From positions 1 to 38,323 of the forward strand of contig CANGPS010000014.1 of NCBI GenBank assembly GCA_947456245.1: a stretch of DNA of 38,323 nt, given 5' to 3'. This document shows, piece after piece, positions 1-7,369 of this stretch. The notes beneath the pieces are model-generated. The model did no database searches. It worked only from the letters and a program-made list of their open reading frames with translations, and was not told the origin of the DNA. Numbering within the stretch: the first letter of the stretch is position 1; each line of letters opens with the position of its first letter. Source of the DNA: Acidimicrobiaceae bacterium. Its GTDB lineage: Bacteria > Actinomycetota > Acidimicrobiia > Acidimicrobiales > RAAP-2. The translations under genes and the position numbers were made by a program.

Positions 1-256
1 ACCCACCGTCCTGGTAGCCGCCGTCCTGATAGCCGTAGTCGGAGCCATCGCCGTAGGTGCCTCCAGCGCTCGACGACGACTGCGGGGCGGAGCTCGACGG
101 CTGGTTGGTGGTGGCGGTCTTGCCGGCATAGGCATGGCTCACGAAGAACGCCAGGCTCCCGGTGCCGACGATGGCGACGGTGGCGACGAGGCCGGTGGTG
201 GTCCGGACGATGGACTGGCCGGCGTGGCGGCTGTTGGGGGTGCGACTGCTCGACAT
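1..256 (-). CDS. Small membrane-anchored protein, partial (3' end outside window)
   Basis: The ATG at 256-254 is preceded by a good ribosome binding site (AAGGAG, 4 nt before the ATG). About 85 codons are visible before the left edge. Residues 1-17 are polar and basic, about 18-43 form one hydrophobic membrane segment or uncleaved signal, and the rest is an exported Ser/Thr/Gln-rich region that becomes a Gly-Tyr-Asp-Gln repeat (GYQDGGYQDGG). The gene starts 77 nt after the histidine kinase stop on the same strand, so it probably belongs to that operon. Its layout (basic N-terminus, one span, low-complexity tail) resembles the small protein encoded at 2416-2790 on the other side of the two-component genes. 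Function unknown; I do not recognise a family. Confidence 0.7.
   Translation of the reverse strand, partial: MSSSRTPNSRHAGQSIVRTTTGLVATVAIVGTGSLAFFVSHAYAGKTATTNQPSSSAPQSSSSAGGTYGDGSDYGYQDGGYQDGG
6..35. repeat. 15-bp tandem repeat, two copies
   Basis: CCGTCCTGGTAGCCG (6-20) is followed directly by CCGTCCTGATAGCCG (21-35), one mismatch. It lies in the coding sequence of the partial small membrane protein and encodes its Tyr-Gln-Asp-Gly-Gly repeat. More copies may lie beyond the left edge. Confidence 0.8.
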
Positions 257-333
257 GGATGCTCCTTCTTCGGGATCAGTCTCGTCGAACCGAATAAGAG
301 GGGAGAGGGGGGATCATAAGAAACGGTGAAGAA

Positions 334-1680
334 TCAGGCCACCGTCGGGATCTCGAGGCGCATGAGCGCACCTCCGCCGTCGGCGGCTGCCACCGCCACC
401 GATCCGCCCTCCTCGCTGGCCACCTGGGCCACGATGGCGAGCCCGAGGCCCGAGCCCGGCAGCGATCGCGCCGCCGGAGCGCGGTAGAAGCGATCGAAGA
501 TCTTAGGCATGTCCTCCGGCGCCACGCCGGGTCCCTGGTCGGCCACGGTGATGATCCCGGCATCGACGGTCACATGGACGGTGCCACCGTCGGGGCTCCA
601 CTTGATGGCGTTGTCGAGCAGGTTGCCGATGGCCCGACTGAGGCGCTCCCGGTGGGCGTTGACCCAGCACTCGGAGAGGTCGGAGGTGATCTCGATCGAA
701 CGGGTCCGCCCGTGGGTGGCGTCGATGGCCACGAGCTCGTCGACAAGCTCGTCGAGGCGGAAGCGCGTGGCGGGCGCTGCCTGGCTCTCGCCGCGGGCGA
801 GCTCGGTGAGATCCCGGATCAAGGTGGTGAGCTCCCCGATCTGGGTGAGCATGTCGGCGATGATCTGCTCCCGGGTCTCTGCGTCGAGGGCATCGACCTT
901 GCGCATGATCTCGGTGTTGGTCCTCAGGCTGGTCAGCGGGGTGCGGAGCTCGTGGCTGGCGTCGAGGACGAGCTGTCGCTGCTGGTCGTCTGATCGCTCG
1001 AGCGCTGCGAAGAGGCTGTTGAAGGCGATGCGGAGGCGGCCGAGCTCGTCGCTGCGGCCCTCGTCGAGCCGGAGGGACATGTCGGTCGTCTCCGCCAGCG
1101 TCTCGATGGCATCGGTGACGCTGTTGAGGGGCCGCAGTGCGGTCCGCGCCACGAGGAGCCCGAGCACGGCGGCGATGATGATCCCGGCGAGCGCCACCAG
1201 CAGCAGGGTGATGCCGAGCTCGCTCAGCTGGTGGTCGACGCCGCCGAGCGGCACGAAGAGCTGCAGGGCACCTGGCGTGGTGCCCACCACCGGAAGGTGC
1301 TCGCCACCGACGCGGATTCCGGTCTGGACCGGGACGACGAGCTCTCGGAACGAGGTCCCGTCGATGGAGGCGGTGGTGAAGGCCTGCTCGTGGCCGCCCT
1401 TGGCGATGGATCGCACGAGGCCGTCGATGGGCAGCTTCCCGGCGGGCGACTGGGCGATGATCGTGCCGTCGGCAGAGACCACCTGGGCCAGCGTGCCGCC
1501 GGAGTCGTTGGTGTCGATGAACGGGCGGCTCAGCGTCGTGCGAGCCGCCTGGAGGAGCGTGTCGTCGGTGGAGGAGACGAGTGCGTGCCGGGCGACGATG
1601 AAGGCGGACCCGGCGGCGAGCAGGACGGCGATGGCGACGGCCACGGCGGAGGCCATGGCGATCCTCGTGCGGAACGTCAC
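334..1680 (-). CDS. Two-component sensor histidine kinase (MprB-like)
   Basis: Membrane sensor kinase of 448 residues. Membrane segments lie at about 9-31 and 153-178, enclosing an extracytoplasmic sensor region of about 120 residues. A HAMP linker follows (about 178-230), then a HisKA domain with phosphoacceptor His243 in SHELRTP, and an HATPase domain with N box [11 protein letters not shown] (353-363), G1 DQGPGV (381-386), F box FDRFYR (395-400) and G2 GSGLGLAI (409-416). All motifs needed for autophosphorylation are intact. The GTG start overlaps the stop of the upstream regulator gene by 3 nt, so the pair is translationally coupled and surely cognate. Domain order and family resemble mycobacterial MprB; the ligand cannot be told. 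The small membrane protein gene that follows may belong to the output or to sensing. Confidence 0.93.
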   Translation of the reverse strand: MTFRTRIAMASAVAVAIAVLLAAGSAFIVARHALVSSTDDTLLQAARTTLSRPFIDTNDSGGTLAQVVSADGTIIAQSPAGKLPIDGLVRSIAKGGHEQAFTTASIDGTSFRELVVPVQTGIRVGGEHLPVVGTTPGALQLFVPLGGVDHQLSELGITLLLVALAGIIIAAVLGLLVARTALRPLNSVTDAIETLAETTDMSLRLDEGRSDELGRLRIAFNSLFAALERSDDQQRQLVLDASHELRTPLTSLRTNTEIMRKVDALDAETREQIIADMLTQIGELTTLIRDLTELARGESQAAPATRFRLDELVDELVAIDATHGRTRSIEITSDLSECWVNAHRERLSRAIGNLLDNAIKWSPDGGTVHVTVDAGIITVADQGPGVAPEDMPKIFDRFYRAPAARSLPGSGLGLAIVAQVASEEGGSVAVAAADGGGALMRLEIPTVA

Positions 1681-2351
1681 TGCTCTTTGAGGACGTAGCC
1701 GACGCCGCGCACGGTCTGGATGAGGCGATCCTCGCCGCCCTCCTCGGTCTTGCGACGCAGGTAGCCCACGTAGACGGCCAGCGAGTTGGTGCCCGAGTCG
1801 AAGTCGTAGCCCCAGACCTGGTCGAGGATGACGTCTCGCGTCAGCACCTGGCGGGGATGGAGCAGGAAGAGCTCGAGCAGGTCGAACTCGATCTTGGTGA
1901 GTGCGATGATCCGCTCTCCGCGCCGGGCCTCCCGGGTGGACAGGTCGAGGGTGAGGTCTTCGAAGCGCAGGACCTCGTCGTCGCTGATCGGCGCTCGGCG
2001 GCGCAGCAGCGCTCGGAGGCGGGCGAAGAGCTCTGCGAGGTCGAACGGCTTGACGAGGTAGTCGTCGGCGCCGGCGTCGAGCCCGGCCACGCGGTCGCCG
2101 ACCGCGTCGCGCGCCGTCAGCATCAGCACCGGCGTCCGGTCACCGAGCGTCCGAAGGCGGCGGCAGACCTCGAGGCCGTCAATGTCGGGCAGCTGGAGGT
2201 CGAGGACCATGGCGTCCGGAGCGGCCTGGGTGAGCGAGCGGACCGCCTCGGTGCCATCTGCCGCGACGTCGACCTCGTAGCCCTCGAGGACGAGCGCGCG
2301 CTGGAGCGAGTCCCGGACCGCCTTGTCGTCGTCGACCACCAAGATGCGCAT
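1677..2351 (-). CDS. OmpR/PhoB-family response regulator (MprA-like)
   Basis: DNA-binding response regulator of 224 residues, the usual length for the family. The receiver domain (about 1-115) has the acidic pocket VVDDD (5-9), phosphoacceptor Asp51 in VLDLQLPD, the TARD switch and the KPFD lysine. The C-terminal winged helix (about 128-224) ends in the typical TVRGVGYVL. The ATG at 2351 follows a GAGGAGGAG ribosome binding site; the open frame extends further upstream, but that part is Pro/Arg-rich and overlaps the small membrane protein, so I reject it. It is cotranscribed with the kinase at 334-1680. Targets are not visible; the flanking small membrane protein genes are obvious candidates. 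Confidence 0.95.
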   Translation of the reverse strand: MRILVVDDDKAVRDSLQRALVLEGYEVDVAADGTEAVRSLTQAAPDAMVLDLQLPDIDGLEVCRRLRTLGDRTPVLMLTARDAVGDRVAGLDAGADDYLVKPFDLAELFARLRALLRRRAPISDDEVLRFEDLTLDLSTREARRGERIIALTKIEFDLLELFLLHPRQVLTRDVILDQVWGYDFDSGTNSLAVYVGYLRRKTEEGGEDRLIQTVRGVGYVLKEQ

Positions 2352-2415
2352 CTGCTCTCCTCCTCGTTCCCGCGCCGAGACTACCGATGGCGGTCCCGTC
2401 GGGCTGACCTCGGGC

Positions 2416-2790
2416 TCAGGAGCCTCCGCTGGTGGCCTGGGCCGGGCTGCTCGAGGCGCCGATCGACGAGGCGCTGGCGGCCGACGAGGCGCTGGCGGCC
2501 GACGTGGTGGGCGTGGTCGAGATGCCGCTGGCGCCCGTGGTGGCGCTGGTGGTCGGTGCTGCCGTCCCGGCCTGGGTGGTGCTGGTGGCGCTGGAGGCGG
2601 CGGCGTGGACGGCCTGCTGGCCCATGTAGCCGACGAGCCCGAGCGTCCCGGCGCTGGCCAGGATGCCGGTGGCGAGGGTGGCGCCGGAGATGCGCCTGCG
2701 AGCCGTGGTGCGAGCGGCGATGGCGGCACCGAGTCGGGGAGGGGCGACGTGGGGGCTCTCGGCGTGGTTGGGGCGGGGGTCGTTGTTCAT
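2416..2790 (-). CDS. Small Ala/Ser/Thr-rich membrane-anchored protein
   Basis: Encodes 124 residues: a polar basic N-terminus (1-32), one hydrophobic segment at about 33-60 ([20 protein letters not shown]), and a low-complexity tail of Ala, Ser and Thr with almost no charge, as in exported linker or wall-spanning regions. The stop is 64 nt before the response regulator start on the same strand, so it is probably the first gene of the operon. Its topology resembles that of the partial protein at 1-256, which suggests paralogues or parallel roles on either side of the two-component genes. No family recognised. A competing frame in the same place (to 2381) is an Arg/Pro-rich shadow. Confidence 0.65.
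   Translation of the reverse strand: MNNDPRPNHAESPHVAPPRLGAAIAARTTARRRISGATLATGILASAGTLGLVGYMGQQAVHAAASSATSTTQAGTAAPTTSATTGASGISTTPTTSAASASSAASASSIGASSSPAQATSGGS
2465..2500. repeat. 18-bp perfect tandem repeat, two copies
   Basis: GACGAGGCGCTGGCGGCC occurs at 2465-2482 and again, unchanged, at 2483-2500. It lies in the gene for the small Ala/Ser-rich membrane protein (minus strand) and encodes its repeated Ala-Ser-rich tail. Such a repeat can change copy number by slippage without breaking the frame. Confidence 0.85.
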
Positions 2791-2804
2791 GATTCAAGCG
2801 TGCC

Positions 2805-2837
2805 TATGGTGGATAAGCCGCTCCCGAGATCCACATA
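2805..2837. promoter_or_regulatory. Imperfect inverted repeat between small membrane protein and tRNA-Gln
   Basis: TATGGTGGAT (2805-2814) faces ATCCACATA (2829-2837); the arms match except for one extra base, with a 14-nt gap. It lies just upstream of the minus-strand gene starting at 2790 and before tRNA-Gln. It could bind a dimeric regulator, possibly the neighbouring response regulator, or hold divergent promoters. I see no confident -10/-35 pair. Confidence 0.35.
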
Positions 2838-2883
2838 AGGAGGGCGGAAGAATCTCGGTGGCCCGACGTGGCCCCTGAGGCCA

Positions 2884-2959
2884 TGGCGAGTAGTTCAATC
2901 GGCAGAACAACGGACTTTGAATCCGGAGGTTGGAGGTTCGAGCCCTCCCTCGCCAGCCA
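2884..2959 (+). tRNA. tRNA-Gln (anticodon UUG)
   Basis: The acceptor stem TGGCGAG (2884-2890) pairs with CTCGCCA (2949-2955), followed by discriminator G and an encoded CCA (2957-2959). The T arm is GGAGG-TTCGAGC-CCTCC (2932-2948). The anticodon loop CTTTGAA (2915-2921) has anticodon TTG at 2917-2919, reading CAA (Gln). The first pair of the anticodon stem is an A-G mismatch; the other four pair. The sequence resembles other bacterial tRNA-Gln genes closely. It ends 6 nt before the stop codon of the opposite-strand hydrolase gene. Confidence 0.95.
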
Positions 2960-2965
2960 GTCCGC

Positions 2966-3865
2966 TCAGCGGCGGAAGTCCTCGAGCACCTCGGCGAGGA
3001 CCAGCGGCTGATCCCCTTGGACGGAGTGCCCGGCTCCCTCCACCCGCTCGATGCGCGCCCCCGGCTGGAGCTCGAGCAGCCTCGCCTCGTCGGCGTCGTC
3101 GACCACGGAGCCGGCGGCCATGCCGCGCACCAGCATGAGGGGGACCTCGATCCGGGCGATCGCCTGCCAGAGGTCGCTCGCCGGTGGGGCGGAGACGCGG
3201 CCCTCGCCCAGCGTGCGATGCCGGGCCCAGCGCCAGACCCAGGTGCCGTCGTCGAGCTGCACCGCGTTGTGGAGGATGCCTCGACGCAGGCTGCTGACCG
3301 AGCGGGTGGGGTTGAAGGCGATGGTCCGCTCGAGCAGCTCGTCGAAGCTGGCGAACCCGGGTGGCCCGTTGATGAAGTCCGTGATGTGAGAGGACTTCTC
3401 TCGCGTCACCCCGGGGGTGATGTCGATGAGCACGAGGCGCTCGACGAGGTGCGGGTGGCGGTCGGCGAGCTCGATGGCGACGAGGCCGCCGAGCGACATC
3501 CCCACCAGGGTGACCCGGGGCGCGCACAGCGCCGAGATGGCGACGGCGATGTCGTCGGCGTGGGCGGCCGGATCGATGCCTGCCGCGCTCGGTCCGTCGG
3601 AGTGCCCATGTCCCGGCAGGTCGAAGGCGGCGAGGGCTCCACCCATGGCGAGCGCCAGGGTGTCGTAGGTGTGGGCGTTCTGGGCGCCGCCGTGGAGGAG
3701 CACGAGGCTCGGCGGTCCGTCGCCCCAGAGCAGCCCGCTGATCGCTCGACCGTCAGGCAGCGTCGCCGCCGCCCTTCGGACCGTCGGCGGAGCGTCGAGC
3801 ACCAGGCCCCACTCCTCGGCGTTCTCGTGGAACAGCCCCAGCTCGTCGTAGTCGATCCCATCCAC
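2966..3865 (-). CDS. Alpha/beta-fold hydrolase
   Basis: A 299-residue hydrolase of the alpha/beta fold. The oxyanion region LLHGG is near residue 57, the nucleophile elbow GMSLGG puts the catalytic Ser at 124, and the His is in GAGHS near the C-terminus. A lid-like helical insert lies between. The substrate is unknown; esterase, lactonase and C-C hydrolase activities are all possible. The start is the GTG at 3865 (MDGIDYDE): the open frame runs on without a better start, and a TAGGGT box at 3873-3878 lies 7 nt before this GTG, as for a leaderless transcript. The gene is divergent from glmU with 43 bp between the starts. It has no other operon partner. Confidence 0.85.
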   Translation of the reverse strand: MDGIDYDELGLFHENAEEWGLVLDAPPTVRRAAATLPDGRAISGLLWGDGPPSLVLLHGGAQNAHTYDTLALAMGGALAAFDLPGHGHSDGPSAAGIDPAAHADDIAVAISALCAPRVTLVGMSLGGLVAIELADRHPHLVERLVLIDITPGVTREKSSHITDFINGPPGFASFDELLERTIAFNPTRSVSSLRRGILHNAVQLDDGTWVWRWARHRTLGEGRVSAPPASDLWQAIARIEVPLMLVRGMAAGSVVDDADEARLLELQPGARIERVEGAGHSVQGDQPLVLAEVLEDFRR

Positions 3866-3908
3866 GGGGCGAACCCTAGACCTCAGGCCGGCTGCTAGAG
3901 ATGGAGCC
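3866..3908. promoter_or_regulatory. Divergent, probably leaderless promoter pair (hydrolase / glmU)
   Basis: Leftward box TAGGGT occupies 3873-3878 (reads ACCCTA on the plus strand), 7 nt before the hydrolase GTG. Rightward box TAGAGA occupies 3896-3901, 7 nt before the glmU GTG; it lacks the final T of TANNNT. Exactly 17 nt separate the two boxes, so each box falls where the -35 of the other promoter should be. No separate -35 elements fit. Confidence 0.55.
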
Positions 3909-5000
3909 GTGACCTCAGAGCTGAGCGCCATCGTCCTCGCCGCCGGTGAGGGTTCGCGCATGCGATCCGCCCTCCCGAAGCCCCTCCACCGGATCTGTGG
4001 CCGACCCATGGTCCTCCTCGTCATCGACGCGCTCGCCGAGCTCGCGGTGGACCGGGTCGTCGTGGTCATCGGCCACGCCGCCGACCAGGTGAGGGCCGTC
4101 ATCGAAGTTGAGGCGCCACCGGGCGTGCGCATCGAGTTCGCCGTGCAGCCCGAGCAGCACGGCACCGGCGACGCCGTGTCGGTGGGCCTCGCTGCCATGC
4201 CTGTCGGATCGATCGACGACGTGGAGGACCTCCTGGTCGTGCCGGGCGACACTCCGCTGCTGCGATCCTCGAGCCTCGCGGACCTCGTCGCACTCCACCG
4301 CTCGGAGGACGCCGGTGCGACGCTGCTCACCGCTCGGCTCGCCGACCCGTCGGGATATGGACGGGTCGTCAGGGCGCCGAGCGGATCGGTCGTCGAGATC
4401 GTCGAGCACGCAGACGCCACCTCGCAGCAACGGTCCATCGATGAGATCAACACGTCGATCTACTGCTTCAGCCGAGGTCCTCTGGCTCCCGCGCTGCGGC
4501 GGCTCTCCCCGCAGAATGCACAGGGCGAGTACTACCTGACCGACGTGGTGTCGGTGCTCCACGACGCTGGCTATCCGACCCGGGCGCTCGAGCTGACCGA
4601 TCCCCTCGAGGCCTCGGGGGTCAACGATCGGGTGCAGCTCGCCGAGGCCGAGGCGGTCATGCGCAGCCGGATCAACGCTCGGTGGATGGCACAGGGCGTC
4701 ACCATGCGCGACCCGGTTGCCACCTATGTCGACGTCGATGTGGTGATCGAGCCTGACGTCACCTTGCTGCCGGGGGTCGCGCTCCTCTCGGGGACGAAGG
4801 TGGGCCGGGGGTCGCAGGTCGGCCCTGACTGCCACCTGGTCGCGTGCACGGTGGGCGAGTGGGTGCACATCAGCTCGACCACCGCCGCGGAGGCGTCCAT
4901 CGGCGACGGTGCGTGGGTGGGACCGTTCGTGCACCTCGAGGCCGGTGCCGTCGTCGCCCCGGGCGCGCACATCGCCGGGCCGTCCGCAGCCGACGCCTGA
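3909..5000 (+). CDS. glmU: GlmU-type UDP-GlcNAc pyrophosphorylase with shortened acetyltransferase domain
   Basis: GlmU normally acetylates glucosamine-1-phosphate (C-terminal domain) and then makes UDP-GlcNAc (N-terminal domain) for peptidoglycan. The uridyltransferase half is intact: LAAGEGSRMRS...PKPLH near residues 10-26, EQHGTGDAV near 80, the GDTPLL metal site near 115, GYGRVVR, EINTSIYCF, GEYYLTDVV and the VNDRVQLAEAE linker helix. The protein is only 363 residues against about 450-490 usually. It stops after a few left-handed beta-helix turns and lacks the acetyl-CoA and GlcN-1-P binding part (no NYDG-type motif). The next gene starts 44 nt later, so no lost tail follows in another frame. 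I expect uridyltransferase activity only. The GTG start fits the leaderless box upstream. Confidence 0.88.
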   Translation: MTSELSAIVLAAGEGSRMRSALPKPLHRICGRPMVLLVIDALAELAVDRVVVVIGHAADQVRAVIEVEAPPGVRIEFAVQPEQHGTGDAVSVGLAAMPVGSIDDVEDLLVVPGDTPLLRSSSLADLVALHRSEDAGATLLTARLADPSGYGRVVRAPSGSVVEIVEHADATSQQRSIDEINTSIYCFSRGPLAPALRRLSPQNAQGEYYLTDVVSVLHDAGYPTRALELTDPLEASGVNDRVQLAEAEAVMRSRINARWMAQGVTMRDPVATYVDVDVVIEPDVTLLPGVALLSGTKVGRGSQVGPDCHLVACTVGEWVHISSTTAAEASIGDGAWVGPFVHLEAGAVVAPGAHIAGPSAADA

Positions 5001-5031
5001 ACGCTCGGTCGCCGGTCCACCGAGAGCGCGG

Positions 5032-5044
5032 TAGCGTGGCCGCC
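5032..5044 (+). promoter_or_regulatory. Leaderless promoter -10 box of prs
   Basis: TAGCGT at 5032-5037 lies 7 nt before the GTG of prs and there is no Shine-Dalgarno sequence between them. This is the spacing expected when transcription starts at the first base of the start codon. Confidence 0.65.
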
Positions 5045-6016
5045 GTGGAGGTCATCCCAACTCGTCGTCTCGCACTCATCTCCGGTCGATCGCACCCGGC
5101 GCTCAGCCAGTCGATCGCCGACCACCTCGGCGTCGAGCTGTCGGGTGCGAACCTCCGGGAGTTCGCCAACGGTGAGATCCACTGCCGCTATGAGGAGTCG
5201 ATCCGAGGCTCTGATGTCTTCATCGTCCAGACGCACTGTGGTCCGGTCAACGAGACCCTGATGGAGCAGATGATCATGATCGATGCCGCGAAGCGGGCGT
5301 CGGCCAAGCGCATCACGGCCATCGTTCCCTACTACGGGTACGCCCGGCAGGATCGCAAGGCCACTGGCCGCGAGCCCATCACCGCCAAGCTGGTGGCGGA
5401 CATGTTCCAGGCCGCCGGAGCGGACCGGGTGGTCTCGGTCGACCTGCACTCCGGCCAGATCCAGGGCTTCTTCGACGTGCCCTTCGACCACCTGACCGCA
5501 GCACCGGTGCTCGAGAACTACCTGCGCGCCAACGTCGGGGGCGACATCGTCGTGGTGGCCCCTGACGCCGGTCGTGTCAAGGTGGCGGAGCGCTACGCCC
5601 AGCACCTCGGCGCAGACCTCGCCCTGGTGCACAAGACCCGCCCCCGCGGCACGGTCAACACCGTCGAGGCGCTGCACGTCGTCGGCGAGGTCGAGGGCCG
5701 TCACTGCGTGATCATCGATGACATGATCGACACCGCCGGCACGATCTGCGCAGCCGCCACCCTCCTCGAGAGCTACGGGGCCAAGGAGATCTGGGCCATG
5801 GCCACGCACGCCGTGCTCTCGGATCCGGCCATGGAGCGCCTGGCCGCCGCACCGTTCACCCGGGTCGTGGTCACCGACACGCTGCCGATCCTGCACCCTG
5901 AGCGGCTCGAGAAGATCGAGGTCCTTTCGGTGGCGAAGATCATCGCCGATGCGATCGACGCCGTCTTCGAGGACACCTCGGTGTCCGAGATCTTCGGCGG
6001 CGAGAACCTCGCCTGA
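5045..6016 (+). CDS. prs: Ribose-phosphate pyrophosphokinase (PRPP synthetase)
   Basis: Makes phosphoribosyl pyrophosphate from ribose-5-phosphate and ATP for nucleotide, His, Trp and NAD synthesis; cytosolic. The 323-residue length is normal. Visible motifs are FANGEIHCRYEESIRG (substrate region), the ATP-binding loop PYYGYARQDRK, DLHSGQIQGFFD, the PDAGRVKVAERYA segment, and the PRPP-binding loop CVIIDDMIDTAGTI. The GTG at 5045 is chosen because the -10-like TAGCGT sits 7 nt upstream and the protein then begins at the usual place. The longer open frame upstream overlaps glmU and has no homology. glmU-prs order is conserved in Actinobacteria, since glmU also consumes nucleotide precursors. 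Confidence 0.97.
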   Translation: MEVIPTRRLALISGRSHPALSQSIADHLGVELSGANLREFANGEIHCRYEESIRGSDVFIVQTHCGPVNETLMEQMIMIDAAKRASAKRITAIVPYYGYARQDRKATGREPITAKLVADMFQAAGADRVVSVDLHSGQIQGFFDVPFDHLTAAPVLENYLRANVGGDIVVVAPDAGRVKVAERYAQHLGADLALVHKTRPRGTVNTVEALHVVGEVEGRHCVIIDDMIDTAGTICAAATLLESYGAKEIWAMATHAVLSDPAMERLAAAPFTRVVVTDTLPILHPERLEKIEVLSVAKIIADAIDAVFEDTSVSEIFGGENLA

Positions 6017-6048
6017 CCTCCGGTTGGAGGTTCCCCGCCGTTCGGGGA
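6016..6048 (+). terminator. Two adjacent hairpins after prs
   Basis: ACCTCC-GGTT-GGAGGT (6016-6031) is followed at once by TCCCCG-CCGTT-CGGGGA (6032-6048); both stems are perfect 6-bp. They begin at the last base of the prs stop codon and have no T tract, as is usual in high-GC Actinobacteria. The rplY -10 box starts on the next base. The hairpins may end prs transcription or act in control of rplY. Confidence 0.55.
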
Positions 6049-6113
6049 TACAATGACCATCCCGCAACGGGCAGTCCTCGTTGCGCAACCGATTCTCCCC
6101 AAGGAGCCACGTC
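6049..6113 (+). promoter_or_regulatory. rplY promoter, leader hairpin and ribosome binding site
   Basis: A good -10 box TACAAT lies at 6049-6054. The leader of about 53 nt contains GCAACG (6064-6069) and CGTTGC (6079-6084), able to form a 6-bp hairpin. A strong AAGGAG at 6101-6106 lies 7 nt before the ATG at 6114. Unlike most genes here, rplY thus has a true leader. No convincing -35 is seen. Confidence 0.5.
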
Positions 6114-6740
6114 ATGTCCGAGATCACCCTCACCGCCGAGGTAGGCCGCCCTCTGGGCTCCAGCGCGACCCGTCGCCTCCGCCGCGAGGGGAAGATCCCC
6201 GGCGTCGTCTACGGCCACGGTCACGACCCGGTGCCCGTCGCCATCGAGTCCTCGGCGCTGCGCGTCGCCCTCAACGGCGAGTCGGGGACCAACCAGCTCC
6301 TCGAGCTCGACACGGGCTCCGACAAGCTCCTCGTCCTCGCCAAGGTGCTCCAGCGCCACCCGGTGCGCGGCACGCTCCAGCACGTGGACTTCCAGATCAC
6401 GAGCCGTGACGAGACCGTGACGGTCGAGGTTCCCGTGAACCTCGTCGGTGACGCCGTCGAGGTCCGGCACGCCGACGGCGCGATCGACCAGCAGCTCTTC
6501 AGCGTCTCGGTCAGCGCCCGTCCTGGCTCCATCCCGACCTCCCTCGACCTCGACATCTCGGCCATGGTCCCCGGCGACGTCCTGCGCGTGGCCGACCTCC
6601 CGCTCCCCGACGGCGTCGTCGCCGACTCGGAGCCCGAGGCAGCCATCGCCATCGCCCACGTGGGTCGCACCAGCGGCTCGATCACCTCTGAGGGTGACGA
6701 GGGCGGAGAGGCCGAGGCCGAGGCGACCGAAGCCTCCTGA
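6114..6740 (+). CDS. rplY: Large ribosomal subunit protein bL25, long Ctc/TL5 form
   Basis: Binds 5S rRNA in the large ribosomal subunit. The 208-residue product is the two-domain Ctc/TL5 form: an N-terminal L25 domain (about 1-95, with SSATRRLRREGKIPGVVYG and QRHPVRGTLQHVDFQ) and a beta-rich C-terminal domain (about 96-185). A very acidic Glu/Ala tail ends it (GDEGGEAEAEATEAS). The ATG at 6114 is set by the AAGGAG site 7 nt upstream and by the conserved MSEITLTAEV start. It is followed 8 nt later by pth, as in Mycobacterium (rplY-pth), so both are probably on one transcript with mfd. Confidence 0.95.
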   Translation: MSEITLTAEVGRPLGSSATRRLRREGKIPGVVYGHGHDPVPVAIESSALRVALNGESGTNQLLELDTGSDKLLVLAKVLQRHPVRGTLQHVDFQITSRDETVTVEVPVNLVGDAVEVRHADGAIDQQLFSVSVSARPGSIPTSLDLDISAMVPGDVLRVADLPLPDGVVADSEPEAAIAIAHVGRTSGSITSEGDEGGEAEAEATEAS

Positions 6741-6748
6741 GGCCCCTC

Positions 6749-7369
6749 GTGGCCCTGCGCCGCAAGGGCGCGCAGGAGCGTCGTGGCACCCCGTCAGAGC
6801 TCCTGGTCATCGGGCTGGCGAACCCTGGGGCCGACTACGCACGCACCCGGCACAACATCGGCGGAGATGTCGTCGAGCTGCTCGCCGACCGCCATCGGGC
6901 GACCCTCAAGGTCGAGCCCCGTCAGCGGGCTCGGCTCGCCGAGATCACCGTCGGTGGCCATCGCATCGCCCTCGCCGTGCCGACCACCTTCATGAACGAG
7001 TCGGGGGCGGCGCTCCCCGGTCTGCTCACCCGCACCGGAGCTCCGTCGCCCGACGGCGTCCTCGTGGTCCACGATGAGCTCGACCTCGAGCCAGGGCGCC
7101 TGCAGCTCAAGGTGGGCGGTGGCCTGGCTGGGCACAACGGGCTCCGATCGATCGCGTCGACGCTCTCCACGAAGGAGTTCCTCCGACTGCGGATCGGCGT
7201 GGGGCGTCCTCCTGGCCGAGGGAACGGGGCGGACTGGGTGCTCTCGAGGCCCGGCAAAGTCGACGCCGAGGCGCTGGCCATCGCCGCCGAGCAGGCCGCC
7301 GATGCCATCGAGCTGCTCGCCGAGCGGGGCATGGACGCGGCCATGAACGTCGTCAACGCCCGTGGCTGA
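6749..7369 (+). CDS. pth: Peptidyl-tRNA hydrolase
   Basis: Releases tRNA from peptidyl-tRNA dropped by stalled ribosomes; cytosolic and essential in most bacteria. The 206-residue protein shows GLANPGADYARTRHNIG with the catalytic His at about residue 35, the substrate-contacting NESG, the HDELD motif near residue 110, and GGGLAGHNGLRSI. An N-terminal extension of about 15 basic residues precedes the core; the GTG at 6749 is the only early start in the gap after rplY, although a start inside the extension cannot be excluded. Its last 8 nt overlap the start of mfd. Confidence 0.96.
   Translation: MALRRKGAQERRGTPSELLVIGLANPGADYARTRHNIGGDVVELLADRHRATLKVEPRQRARLAEITVGGHRIALAVPTTFMNESGAALPGLLTRTGAPSPDGVLVVHDELDLEPGRLQLKVGGGLAGHNGLRSIASTLSTKEFLRLRIGVGRPPGRGNGADWVLSRPGKVDAEALAIAAEQAADAIELLAERGMDAAMNVVNARG

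Noticed and set aside
5001-5044. Frameshifted remainder of the GlmU acetyltransferase domain
   Set aside because: Only 44 nt lie between the glmU stop and prs, with no hexapeptide pattern in any frame, so the short form is not a simple frameshift.
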